A model generated the notes under the pieces. It made no database searches and was not told the origin of the DNA. It saw nothing but the letters and a program-made list of their open reading frames with translations. DNA of 64,000 nt from Seminavis robusta (Eukaryota; Bacillariophyta; Bacillariophyceae; Naviculales; Naviculaceae): contig CAICTM010000390.1 of the NCBI GenBank assembly GCA_903772945.1, positions 1 to 64,000 of the forward strand. The letters are read 5' to 3'. The position numbers and the translations under genes were made by a program. Shown one piece after another: positions 35,978 to 45,371 of the stretch; the first letter of the stretch is position 1, and the number at the start of each line of letters is the position of its first letter.

Positions 35978-36832
35978 TTACTCCTTCTTGGCAATAGGGG
36001 TAGCCGTAGCTGTTGCAATACCAGTTTGTGCACCGACAAGGGGCGTCGCGGTAGCGGTGACTGGGACGGTACCTGTTGTAGCACCATACGATGGAGCCGT
36101 AGACGATGGCACAACCGGTTCGGGAGGCGTACTGTAGTCGTTGCAGTAGGCCCAGCACATGCCAATCAAAAGTGCCCCAATACCAAACACGAAAAAGGCC
36201 CAGCCAAGTCCGAGGGTAAGTGCAATGGTGCCCCCAACAGTGTCGCCATTACATCCTTCAGCTGCTCTGCCATCCAAAGTCCAAATGACCCCCATCCACA
36301 ACCACACCAAGAAAGCGATCAGGACAAGAATGTAGGCAGCAATCCACGGATCATAACAGAACATGTGTCCTGCTCTGCCAAATAACGAACTGGGTCGTTC
36401 TCTGGCTGCTACCATTGGTATCTGTTCCGAGGAGTATAATGGTTCATCACGTGTCACGGCCACAGCCATGTAGAATGCTGCAGCGGCGTTTAAAAGGCAC
36501 AGTATTGCATTGACACACAGCCATTGGGAGCCCTTGCAATCCAAGTCAGTGAGTTGCATCATTCCATAGTAAACTGAAGGCAGATTGAATATGACAGCCA
36601 CAGTCACATAGATGCTAAAGGGAGTTCTGTAGAGCTCCCCAATGGACCGCCAGAACGCCTCACAACCATTGGACAAGCCTTCGCCCAGGAAACTGCAGCA
36701 ATTCTCCAAGCCGTCACAAAAGCCATCGCAGAGTTTGCCACAAAGTTGACAGGGCTTGGTACAGACATGACTGCAGACCTCAGAGACTCCATTGCAGAGC
36801 TCGCCGCAGGCACTGAATAGAAAAGCTGCCAT
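35978..36832 (-). CDS. Four-pass membrane protein with Cys-rich N-terminus, unknown function
   Basis: A single exon of 284 residues from the ATG at 36832. The first 65 residues hold about 14 cysteines in a repeating C-x(2-6)-C pattern (GELCNGVSEVCSHVC, QLCGKLCDGFCDGLENCC). Four hydrophobic segments follow: FSIYVTVAVIFNLPSVYYG, WLCVNAILCLLNAAAAFYMA, WIAAYILVLIAFLVWLWMG and GGTIALTLGLGWAFFVFGIG. The C-terminus is Ala/Thr/Pro-rich and ends IAKKE. I do not recognise the family. It lies between the two metalloprotease genes on the opposite strand; the context gives no functional clue. Confidence 0.82.
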   Translation of the reverse strand: MAAFLFSACGELCNGVSEVCSHVCTKPCQLCGKLCDGFCDGLENCCSFLGEGLSNGCEAFWRSIGELYRTPFSIYVTVAVIFNLPSVYYGMMQLTDLDCKGSQWLCVNAILCLLNAAAAFYMAVAVTRDEPLYSSEQIPMVAARERPSSLFGRAGHMFCYDPWIAAYILVLIAFLVWLWMGVIWTLDGRAAEGCNGDTVGGTIALTLGLGWAFFVFGIGALLIGMCWAYCNDYSTPPEPVVPSSTAPSYGATTGTVPVTATATPLVGAQTGIATATATPIAKKE

Positions 36833-37321
36833 GGTACAGTAATAAATCGTCAAAGAAAGCTTGCTATTGTTGGTTTGGTTTTCCACGATGGAGAATTTTT
36901 TGAAGTTTAGATCTATTTTAAAATAGTTGATTGCCTCCACTCGCAATCGGAACAGGAATGAATCACGCGGAATTGTGAGGAAGAAGATAGTTAACGCCAG
37001 CCATGGAATTTGGGTTTCAACGGTTGAGTGAACGGTCTAATTACCATAGCCATCCTCGCGACTTAGAGCTGTATCTTTGTGCCCACAATTCGTGTTCGTC
37101 TCCTCCATCCAAAACGGTTGCTTTGTTTACTTTTCTTTGGCAAAGCTCTTCCTCACTATCTGTACTGCAAGTTTGCTTTAGACTGTAAACAAACTTCTGG
37201 ATGCAAAGTTGACTTGCCGCCATTAGCAAGAGACGACGACGAGCTTTGAGAGCTTTTTCGTTGAGGCTTTCTTGAGCGTGAAGTGGTGGTAACATTTCAA
37301 TCTTTGTTGGAATTTTGAAAT
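36833..37321. other. Shared upstream region of two divergent genes
   Basis: 489 bp separate the starts of the four-pass membrane protein (minus) and the WSC-metalloprotease (plus). No defined promoter element can be supported. Confidence 0.5.
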
Positions 37322-40068
37322 ATGAGGAGTTCTTGGCTTCTCGGTAGTGTGCTATTGGCGATCCTCGGACTCGGGTTGCTCCTGGGTCAACAGCAAGACA
37401 GAAATGATTCCAAAGGAACGAACGACAGATCAAGATGGCCGTGGAACACAGCAAAACTACGCCTTTCTGCGTCATTGCAAAGACAGCTCCAGGAAATGGA
37501 TGATGGCTTGGATCGATCGGAAAGAAGTTACTTTGGAAGCGCAGTCAGCAGCTTTCGCAGTATGTGGCACTCGACATTATCACTTCTGGATTGTGGAGAT
37601 GGTGATGGAGCCGATGGCGATGCATCGATGGTTCCTTCCGACATGCCGTCGGATGTACCTAGTTTGGTACCCACTTCAGCTCCATCCCCAAGCCCCACAC
37701 CAAGGCCAACAGTGAGACCCACTCCACGGCCCACTCCACGGCCTACTCCAAGGCCCACTCCACGGCCAACAGTAAGTCCAACTCCAGTGCCAACAACGTT
37801 TCCAACACCAATGCCAACACCAAGGCCAACACCTAACCCCACACCTTTCCCAACTCCTCTACCAACACAATTCCCCACACCTCAGCCCACACCTGCACCA
37901 AGTCCTGCGCCGTCTCCTGCCCCCGTACCTGATCCAACACCAGGACCCACAACTCCTCTTGCCAGAACATACATGGGCTGCTGGAATGATCAAAACAGTC
38001 CTCCGGCAATGCAGGCAACTGTTGGCAATGGTCATGGCATATCCACTTGTCTGATTGCCTGCAATGATAGAGGATATTCGTTTGCAGGTCTTTCCTTTGG
38101 AAATCAGTGCTTTTGTGGAAACAGCTATTGGATGCATGGTCAAGCCCCAGAGTCTGATTGTGATATGAATTGTGCCAGAGAGCCAGGGGAAACATGTGGT
38201 GGTATATGGACACTCAGTGTTTACTCAGTGGGAATAGCAGGACCCACTCCTGGACCAACACTTGCAACTCCAGGTCCATCTCCAGGTCCGTCTCCATTTC
38301 CTACACCTGTGCCTTCACCTGCCCCCACAGCTCATCCCACCCCTGTCCCTTCACCTGCCCCCACACCAGTCCCTACTCCGGTTCCCACAGTGAATCTGGA
38401 AAAAACTTACTTGGGTTGCTGGAATGACCGGAACCCGCGTGCCATGGACACGATTATTGGGCAGGGATATGGTATTACCGTGTGTGTTCTTGGCTGTTAT
38501 TACAGATCATATGCATTTGCAGGTGTACAAAATGGTGGTGAGTGTCATTGTGGAAACAGCTATTGGGCATACAATCAAGCCCCAGAGTCTGAGTGCAACA
38601 TGGCATGTCCTACAGAGCCAGGAATGACATGTGGGGGAAGTTATAGGCTCAGTGTGTACTCTGTTGGCGCAGCAGGCCCAACACCTGGGCCAACACCAGC
38701 TCCATCTCCAGCACCATCTCCGCCACCTTCTCCGCGGCCATCTCCCGCACCGTCACCTGCTCCCACACCAGCCCCAGTCAGCAACAATCCTCAAACGTCC
38801 AATTTTAATATCGCACTAGGTACGCCAGCCGCATCTTGGTTGTATTCATGAGCTTGCGTTTTGTTTCTCACCGTTTCTCATCAACACATACACCATGGTT
38901 TCCAATAAACTGCAACCCAAGAACTGCGAGGGGTCTCACAAAGCTCTGTCTTTGAAAGTGCGATCCGCGAGTGGAAATCGGTCATCATGGGGGATCTCCC
39001 GGACATCAATGATGTGCTTCCAGGCGAGAGTGCCTGCGGGCCTTGGCCACAGGGTATTGATGATCTATACATCTGTGGAAAATACGAGGCAATCGACGGG
39101 AGAAGCGGGATTCTAGGTGCCGCTGGTCCTCGGTTTTATCGTACCAGCGGAACGCCGATTACGGGAGAAATGGTGTTTGACAGTGCGGATGTCGCCTTCA
39201 TCAACTTGCTTGGGGTCATTGTAAGTGCCATGCGAGCATCCGGTGCATAATCCATTGCACCCTGGCAGCTGGACCACGTTATGCACGTCAAAGCAATTGC
39301 TCACATGACACGATATTGTTCATTCTATTTCTTTTTGTGCCATCAAAGTTGCATGAGATGGGACATGTGGTATGTATCTGATGGATTGCAACAAAGACAT
39401 CGGTTTTCCCACGTGTCCTCATGACTTCGTCATTCATAACAACATGTCCTCTTTTCTCGTTGCAGCTGGGTATTGGTCCACTTTGGATGGCCAACGGTAT
39501 GACCACAAAACGGACTGTTCCTTGCCCGTACGCTTATAACTCCAAAGCTTCCCAGGTGTACCGTGAACTGAGCGGCTGCAACAAGGCAATCCCCGTCGAA
39601 CAGAGCTACGGTGGTGCCGGTTCCAACTGTGGTCATTGGGAGGAAAAATGTTTTCGAACCGAACTCATGACACCGAGTGCTGCACAACAGCTTCCCATGT
39701 CAAGAATCACCATTGCTGGGTTGGAAGATCTTGGATACGAAGTATCTTATGCGCAGGCTGAATCATTTTCCACGGCTCATATGGATTCCAGTTGTGTCTG
39801 CAACCGACGTGGTTTACGTGGCGAGGATGACCTCTCCTTCTCGGTCGCTCGTGACGGTACGATTGGGGATCATCGTCGACTGAGTGATGCAGGACGTGCC
39901 GTTGCGCAGCAGTTCGGACAAGAGCTATTGCAAGCCCGGCAAGATGCCACATCGCTTCTTCCCTTGCCTGACGGCATCGAAGATATTGGCACTGAGGTCG
40001 TTTTTATCATGTACGAGGAAGGCAACACTACATACTCCATCATGGTCACTTCGGACCCAGTGGATTAA
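37322..40068 (+). CDS. Secreted protein with two WSC domains fused to a leishmanolysin-like (M8) protease
   Basis: Four exons, 37322-38819, 38922-39220, 39349-39369 and 39466-40068; 806 residues. A signal peptide or anchor ([20 protein letters not shown]) is followed by a PT/PR-rich linker, a WSC domain at about 215-300 ([29 protein letters not shown]), a second Pro-rich linker, another WSC domain at about 361-446 ([29 protein letters not shown]), a third linker, then the M8 part from about 493. The zinc motif HEMGHVLG starts at 601, its first part on the 21-nt exon 3; the likely third ligand is the His of NCGHW near 664. WSC domains (PF01822) bind glycans or act as wall sensors in fungi, so the fusion may hold a protease at the cell wall; this is inference. 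It is a paralogue of the gene at 34298, which lacks the WSC part. Confidence 0.87.
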
Positions 40069-40366
40069 TGGTACATGCGCATGTACATGTACATGAAAAC
40101 ACGCAACAACATAAAGTCAAAGGATGCTGTAGAACTTGCATTTAACTACTACTATATTTTTGGACGATGCATTCTATGTACCATGCAGATGGATATCTCA
40201 TTAATTCTTCTTCTCCAAAGGGCCCTGTCCATGAACTATGCATGAAAAAGTTCAACCGTAAAAGCACTTTTTGTGCCTTGCGTTGTTGTTGATGTTTTTA
40301 GAGGGAGAGAAGACCCATTGCCCAGCCTTTGTCGCGTCTCCCTTGTTCGATTCCGTTTGTTTGTGT

Positions 40367-41096
40367 TTACACCATGGTAGAAGAGGCTCCCGCTATATTG
40401 CCCATTTCCAAGAAATTGCTTGCTACAATGGATTTGACTCCCTTCAAGAACTCCTTGTGCCGCGGTATCACGGCAATGGCATCGTAGTGATTGATGTCAA
40501 CCAAGGAGTCATCCAGACACAAAAAGTCCGGCTGAGAGTCACATTGTCGGTATCCATAAATGTCCACCTCAACTCCTTGAATCGCATTGGGAAATTTGAT
40601 GACACGTCCATTCATGGCCTTTAGGGGAGCAGCGAAAAGCAGCAAAAAGTTAGTCAACTTGGGTTGTGATTTTGAGAGTGTTGTTTGCCGCAGTGTCTCT
40701 ACTTGAAGAAGTTTTGCTTCAACTCTGGGTCCAATCATACACCTTGCAGGGAGATCCATGCTACTGCACACACATACGAAGCGGAAGAGCACTGACCTTG
40801 GCCATCTTGATGAACTGACACCACCCCACAAAGTACTTGCGACGGTTCGAGTCACCACCGGCAATGCCCTTGATCAGTTCACTTCGACCTCCTGCTTGCT
40901 TGAACTTGAAGCCCTGAATGCCCTTGCCTTCTCCGGCACACCAGAAGCCAACGGCATTCATGGGGACGTAGCCATGGCTATACACAATCATCAATCTGCC
41001 ACCCGAATCTGGCTCGTAAACCAAATAGCATCCCTCAGGGCCCAAGTCATCGTCCACTTGTGCAATGCTGCGAGGACTGACATTTTCTCCTCTCAT
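40367..41096 (-). CDS. Hypothetical protein, probably incomplete at the 5' end
   Basis: Two exons, 40797-41096 and 40367-40618, joined by a GT-AG intron (GCCAAG|GTCAGT...CCTAAAG|GCC) in phase 0; 183 residues from the ATG at 41096. The reading frame is open further upstream to an AG at about 41119, so a 5' exon may be missing. A candidate lies at 41175-41429, where the minus strand codes for a hydrophobic segment (GFYGVVCVLFVSISTTVYTG). The visible protein has YLVYEPDSGGRLMIVYSHGYVP, a Gly/Lys region and a C-terminal IAVIPRHKEFLKGV. I do not recognise the family. The spliced frame, not similarity, is the evidence that it is real. Confidence 0.5.
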
Positions 41097-42206
41097 CGTC
41101 GTTCTGACACTCGAAATCTGGATAAGCGGTCGTTTAGTTAATACAGAGGGTAGCAATTTGGAGATTGAATGTTGTCATCTATCGAACGTGATGCTTATTG
41201 GGATGGTTTTCTTGGCTTCCGAAGAGGCTCGAAAAAATGAAGGCTCAATCAGTCGTGTTGAGAGGGAAATTTCCGACGCCGGCCCGCTCCTTCGGCATGG
41301 AACATTCATTATCTTCATGCCTGTATATACAGTTGTACTTATGCTGACAAAGAGGACGCACACAACCCCATAGAATCCTTTTGGTGGGCCACAGGGCAAC
41401 TTTGCCTTGCGCCTTGTGAACCAAGGCACCGCTCCACATTACCAGCACATGAAAATCAATGTCGACGGAATGAATTTCCGTGGCAGTTCTGATGCAGAAA
41501 GTGGCCATCTACTAGTAACAAATCCTGAAATATGTACCGGTACTTGCAAACCAGTGTCCTTGCGATACTAGTACATCCAAACGTACCGATGCTGCTCGAA
41601 ATGGCCATTTGAAATGTTTGCAACATGTCCACCAAAATTGCTGGGCGACTACGGTATCAACACGGGCCAACAGATGAAGGACCCCTGAACAGGAAGGCAC
41701 CGCCTCTGCTTGCACTATTCTCTGAACAGGGTTGCCCGGCAACCTAGACTGATTCTCCATCCAGGCAGAACAAATTTTCCACTTTCTAGCTACATTCCCC
41801 CAGATTCTGCTTTCAAGTTATGCACGACCCATCCGGTACATAGTTTTAAAAGATATATTCATTCGATTTGATTCGCTTGTACATTGCGGTATAGTACGAA
41901 TCTCTACTACACTCCTCTGAAACCTTGAACTACCTGGGCGGGATGATGATGAGGTCAAGGATTGGTGGTTCAGAGTACAACGTGTGTGATTTTCCTCCCA
42001 TGAAAGATCTTGGAACGGCACCGGAGTCTTTGGCGGATTGTGACAACTTCAGGAAGAACCTTTGCATCCCCAGCACGGTTTCTTACCACGACGAACGACT
42101 TCCAGTTGATTTCATATTTTCCAGACCCAATAGCTGCTTCCACAACCGACTTTCAGAGAAACCGTTGGTTTCCGCCGGCCCCAACTCCCAAGATTCGATT
42201 CCTTCA
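41097..42206. other. Spacer with a possible 5' exon
   Basis: The minus strand at 41175-41429 codes for a membrane-helix-like segment that could belong to the gene at 40367-41096, but no consensus donor was found. The remainder up to 42206 holds a GTACCGGTAC word at 41534 and no supported gene. Confidence 0.4.
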
Positions 42207-43045
42207 TCATCTCACCATGTTTAAAATCTTTTCGGTTGCCTCCAGTGCTCGCTGTTTGTACTTTCCCAATGCCTGTTGGAACTCATGCCACTGTAGACCA
42301 TTAGGCGTACGTTGGCCAATCACTCCAAATGACTTGTCAATGTCTCCGACATGATCGCCCCAATTGCAGTCTATACCATAATATAAAACTCATAGAATCA
42401 GGAACAAGCATCAAACACGCATGGTCCACTGGAACAACAGAAATAAATTACAAGCTCACCATCGAAAAAGAGCATTTCTTCATAGGGAATGCCGCTCTCC
42501 TTGTGTAGCTCTCGAAAGTGGGTAGTTTTTCGGGAAGTCAACTTGCCAGTCCGCCCAATCTGATCGTACCTAAAATATCACAGCACAACAAAGAGAGTGG
42601 CATGAGACTAAAACCTTCCAACTGCTGCTGTTCTTTTCAACCGTTGTTTTGTTTCACAGTCAACTAACTCAACTCACTGAATGACATGGCGGAGTGTCTT
42701 TCCGGGCAGCACTTCCAATCCTTGCAAGCAAGCATGAGAATAGGACGGTTCCAAGGACGTCGATGCCACTGCGATGATGACTCCTTGATATTCTGGATTG
42801 GTCACCAATTCATACATGGCTCTTCGAGCTCCTTCGTACAGTGTCACGGTATCGCCATGCTGGTTGGACAAGCCGACAACACCCTGCAGTTGTTCGTTCG
42901 GAGGTTTGTGTGGATTCAGAATACCATGAACTGGAACGGTCGGCTTGGCGTACAACTCATGCATTTCCGGAGACCAGAGACAATCGTCCAGATCAAAGAC
43001 GATCATAGATGGAAGGTGGGGATCTCTACTACAAAAGGACGCCAT
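42207..43045 (-). CDS. Magnesium-dependent phosphatase-1 (MDP-1) type HAD phosphatase
   Basis: Three exons, 43045-42678, 42569-42460 and 42370-42207, with phase-2 and phase-1 introns; 213 residues. HAD motif I is near the start (IVFDLDDCLWSPEMH, catalytic DxD), motif II is probably VASTS, and motif III/IV is LFFDDCNWGDHVGDI, split by the second intron right after the first Asp codon. The Lys between (GKLTSRKTTHFREL) fits the family. Length and order match MDP-1 (Acid_PPase, PF12689). Eukaryotic MDP-1 acts on phosphotyrosine or sugar-amine phosphates; the substrate here is not known. Likely cytosolic, as no targeting sequence is seen. The motif I second residue pair is D-D rather than the more usual D-Y/G-T. 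Confidence 0.85.
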
Positions 43046-43718
43046 TGTTTACACGGTACCGTAATGTACATGGAGTCGAGTCCACAGCAGTCGAGCAAGC
43101 CTTGTGCCCTTGCTTCTTGCTTGGTGGGATCGTTGGTTCGTTGGATCTTTAGCAAGGTGCTTCATGGGAGGGTTGGGGTTACCGTAGAGTTTTCAAAATT
43201 ATTGGTAATTATATTTTTATTACAAATATTTACTAAGTGCGCCCCTTCGTGGGACTCAACTTGTAACTGTCTTTTTAAATTTTAAATCTAATTAAAATTA
43301 TCAGAATTTGATTTCAAATTGAGTCGAGTCCATTGGCGATCGCCGGCGATCACCAGGGATCGCCGGCGATCGCCAATGGACTCAATTTGAAATCAGTTTC
43401 TGATAATTTTAATTAGTTTTAATTAAAAATAGAAAAATGGAACCCCTAGCCTTACCGTACCTTAAAAGTCAGCTCTGGGTCAAAGGTTTGGTACCCGAGG
43501 GTTGAGGTTTGCCACGTCATCTACTAGTAACTTCCTTGCTGGCAATAACCCTCCTCTCGCATGTCCACTGTCAATGTCACTCTTCATGTCCATGGCGACA
43601 GTCCCCCATTCCAATTCAATTGGAAGGCCCCCATCAGCTATAGTACAGCACCGTACTGGATAGAGCAGCAGCACCAGCTGAATTTATTAATGCATGGTTC
43701 CTCCTCAATAGCAGTAGC
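43046..43718. other. Spacer between divergent genes with a long hairpin
   Basis: 673 bp between the starts of the MDP-1-type gene and the fucosyltransferase. It contains the fold-back element at 43288-43416 in an AT-rich setting. Confidence 0.6.
43288..43416. repeat. Near-perfect fold-back (long hairpin)
   Basis: The left arm (43288-43351) and right arm (43357-43416) are reverse complements over about 60 bp: CTAATTAAAATTATCAGAA, GATTTCAAATTGAGTC and CCATTGGCGATCGCCGGCGA in the left arm are mirrored in the right. The loop is about 5 nt. The left arm has five extra bases (TCGAG) and a few mismatches. AT-rich outer arms and a GC-rich inner part suggest a small non-autonomous element. Confidence 0.85.
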
Positions 43719-45371
43719 ATGCGACATCGTGCGGTCGTTCGAGATTTGGAAACCGTGGTGTCAGCAGCATGTGACGTCGACGATGAGAGAGATCCGTATT
43801 TAGAGATTTTCGAATCGGCGGGATCCCACCATGGCCGAGACGCCGTTGTCGCACGACGGCGGAGGCGGAGAAGGAAGCGACGGCAAAGATCCTTGCCGAA
43901 TTTTTGCTGTCAAACCAGCGAGTCTCGATGGGCGTGGCTGATCTGTACATGGATCATAGTGTGCATGATCATGGGGGTCATCAGCTGCTATATGCTGGCA
44001 GAAATGCGTCGATACGGAGTGGTCGACACGCCAGCAGCCATTTCCCTGCTCGTGTCACTCTACATGCCTTCCAAACGGAGAGATCGAATGACCCCACTAC
44101 GCAACAACAGCAGTGACGCCCATCGAAAAATCTACACAATTCTCTACTGGAATCAATATTGGGACTTTGACAGCTTTCAGTTTGGGGAAGGTCGAAAGCC
44201 ATTTCTGGACGCCGACTGTCCTGTCAACTACTGCTTTGCAGTGGCACAACGAAAAGAAATGGGAACCATCACCCAGAAACAACTCGCTTCATTCGATGCC
44301 ATTCTCATTCATGCCGCTCAATTTGATAGTACACAAGAAATGCAAGGCATGAATCAATGGAGAAAACCATCACAGCGATTCATCTACATGACCATGGAGT
44401 CACCACTCAGCTATCATCATCCACTACTAGTACCTACACATCATGGCGACAGCAATGACAACTTTTTCAACTGGACCATGACCTACCGACTAGACAGTGA
44501 TCTTCCTCGTCCCTACGGCTTTTTTGAACTCTTACAGCCGAGTGATGCGGCCGAAACGTCATCCAACCATTATTTCCCTTCCCAATGGCAACAACCACCC
44601 GACTTTTTGACGTACACGTACAACGAACAAGACTTTTTTCAAACTGTATTGCCATACAAAGAAGACGCTTTTTACAAACTAGCGGAACGCCCCAAAAAGG
44701 TAGCGTGGATTGCCTCGCGCTGTGACAGTCCGTCCCGTCGAGAAGATTACGTGGCCGAGTTGAGACAGTATATTCCCGTGGACATTATGGGCGACTGTGG
44801 GGATATCCCCTGCAACCAATCCTTCCATCAACATCAACAACAAGGCACAACAGACGACACTTGCACGGCTGCCGTTCATCGAGACTACAAATTTTATTTG
44901 TCCTTTGAAAATAGCTTGTGTCAAGACTATGTCACGGAAAAGTTCTTTCAACGAATGGAGGGAACGGATCCTCCCCTCGTGGTCGTCATGGGTGGCGCCA
45001 ATTACAGCCAAATAAGTCCTCCTCATTCGCATTTGAACGTCATGGACTACGAGTCTCCCAAAGAATTGGCACACACATTGCTGGAACTCGATCGCAACAA
45101 CTCACGGTATCTGTCCTACTTTTGGTGGATGGACCATTACCGAGTGCACCATGGGACAGCATCCGATCATGCCAGTACCATGTGTCGTCTTTGTGAAAAG
45201 CTGCACAGCACGAAAGACCACAATAATAAGGTATATCCCAACGTGGCGACATGGCACGGAGCCCAAAGTCAATGCAACCTGCCAAATGTCATTCCAAAGA
45301 CGACAACAGCAAGAAACCTACATAATAATATGGCCAAAACTGATGATGGCAGGCTGCTGGATGATCAATGA
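43719..45371 (+). CDS. Alpha-1,3-fucosyltransferase family GT10, Golgi type II membrane protein
   Basis: A single exon of 550 residues. Residues 45-56 form a basic cluster (ARRRRRRRKRRQR), followed by one hydrophobic segment at about 73-94 (WLICTWIIVCMIMGVISCYM): the layout of a Golgi type II glycosyltransferase. GT10 motifs are clear: FNWTMTYRLDSDLPRPYG near 248-265, KVAWIASRCDSPSRRE (acceptor/donor motif) and YKFYLSFENSLCQDYVTEKF near 390-409, followed by PPLVVVMGG. The reaction expected is transfer of fucose from GDP-fucose to N-acetylglucosamine of N-glycans or similar glycans; the acceptor is not determined. Several NxS/T sites and a C-terminal Cys pair (CRLCEKL) are present. The ATG at 43719 is the first in frame. 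Confidence 0.9.
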   Translation: MRHRAVVRDLETVVSAACDVDDERDPYLEIFESAGSHHGRDAVVARRRRRRRKRRQRSLPNFCCQTSESRWAWLICTWIIVCMIMGVISCYMLAEMRRYGVVDTPAAISLLVSLYMPSKRRDRMTPLRNNSSDAHRKIYTILYWNQYWDFDSFQFGEGRKPFLDADCPVNYCFAVAQRKEMGTITQKQLASFDAILIHAAQFDSTQEMQGMNQWRKPSQRFIYMTMESPLSYHHPLLVPTHHGDSNDNFFNWTMTYRLDSDLPRPYGFFELLQPSDAAETSSNHYFPSQWQQPPDFLTYTYNEQDFFQTVLPYKEDAFYKLAERPKKVAWIASRCDSPSRREDYVAELRQYIPVDIMGDCGDIPCNQSFHQHQQQGTTDDTCTAAVHRDYKFYLSFENSLCQDYVTEKFFQRMEGTDPPLVVVMGGANYSQISPPHSHLNVMDYESPKELAHTLLELDRNNSRYLSYFWWMDHYRVHHGTASDHASTMCRLCEKLHSTKDHNNKVYPNVATWHGAQSQCNLPNVIPKTTTARNLHNNMAKTDDGRLLDDQ

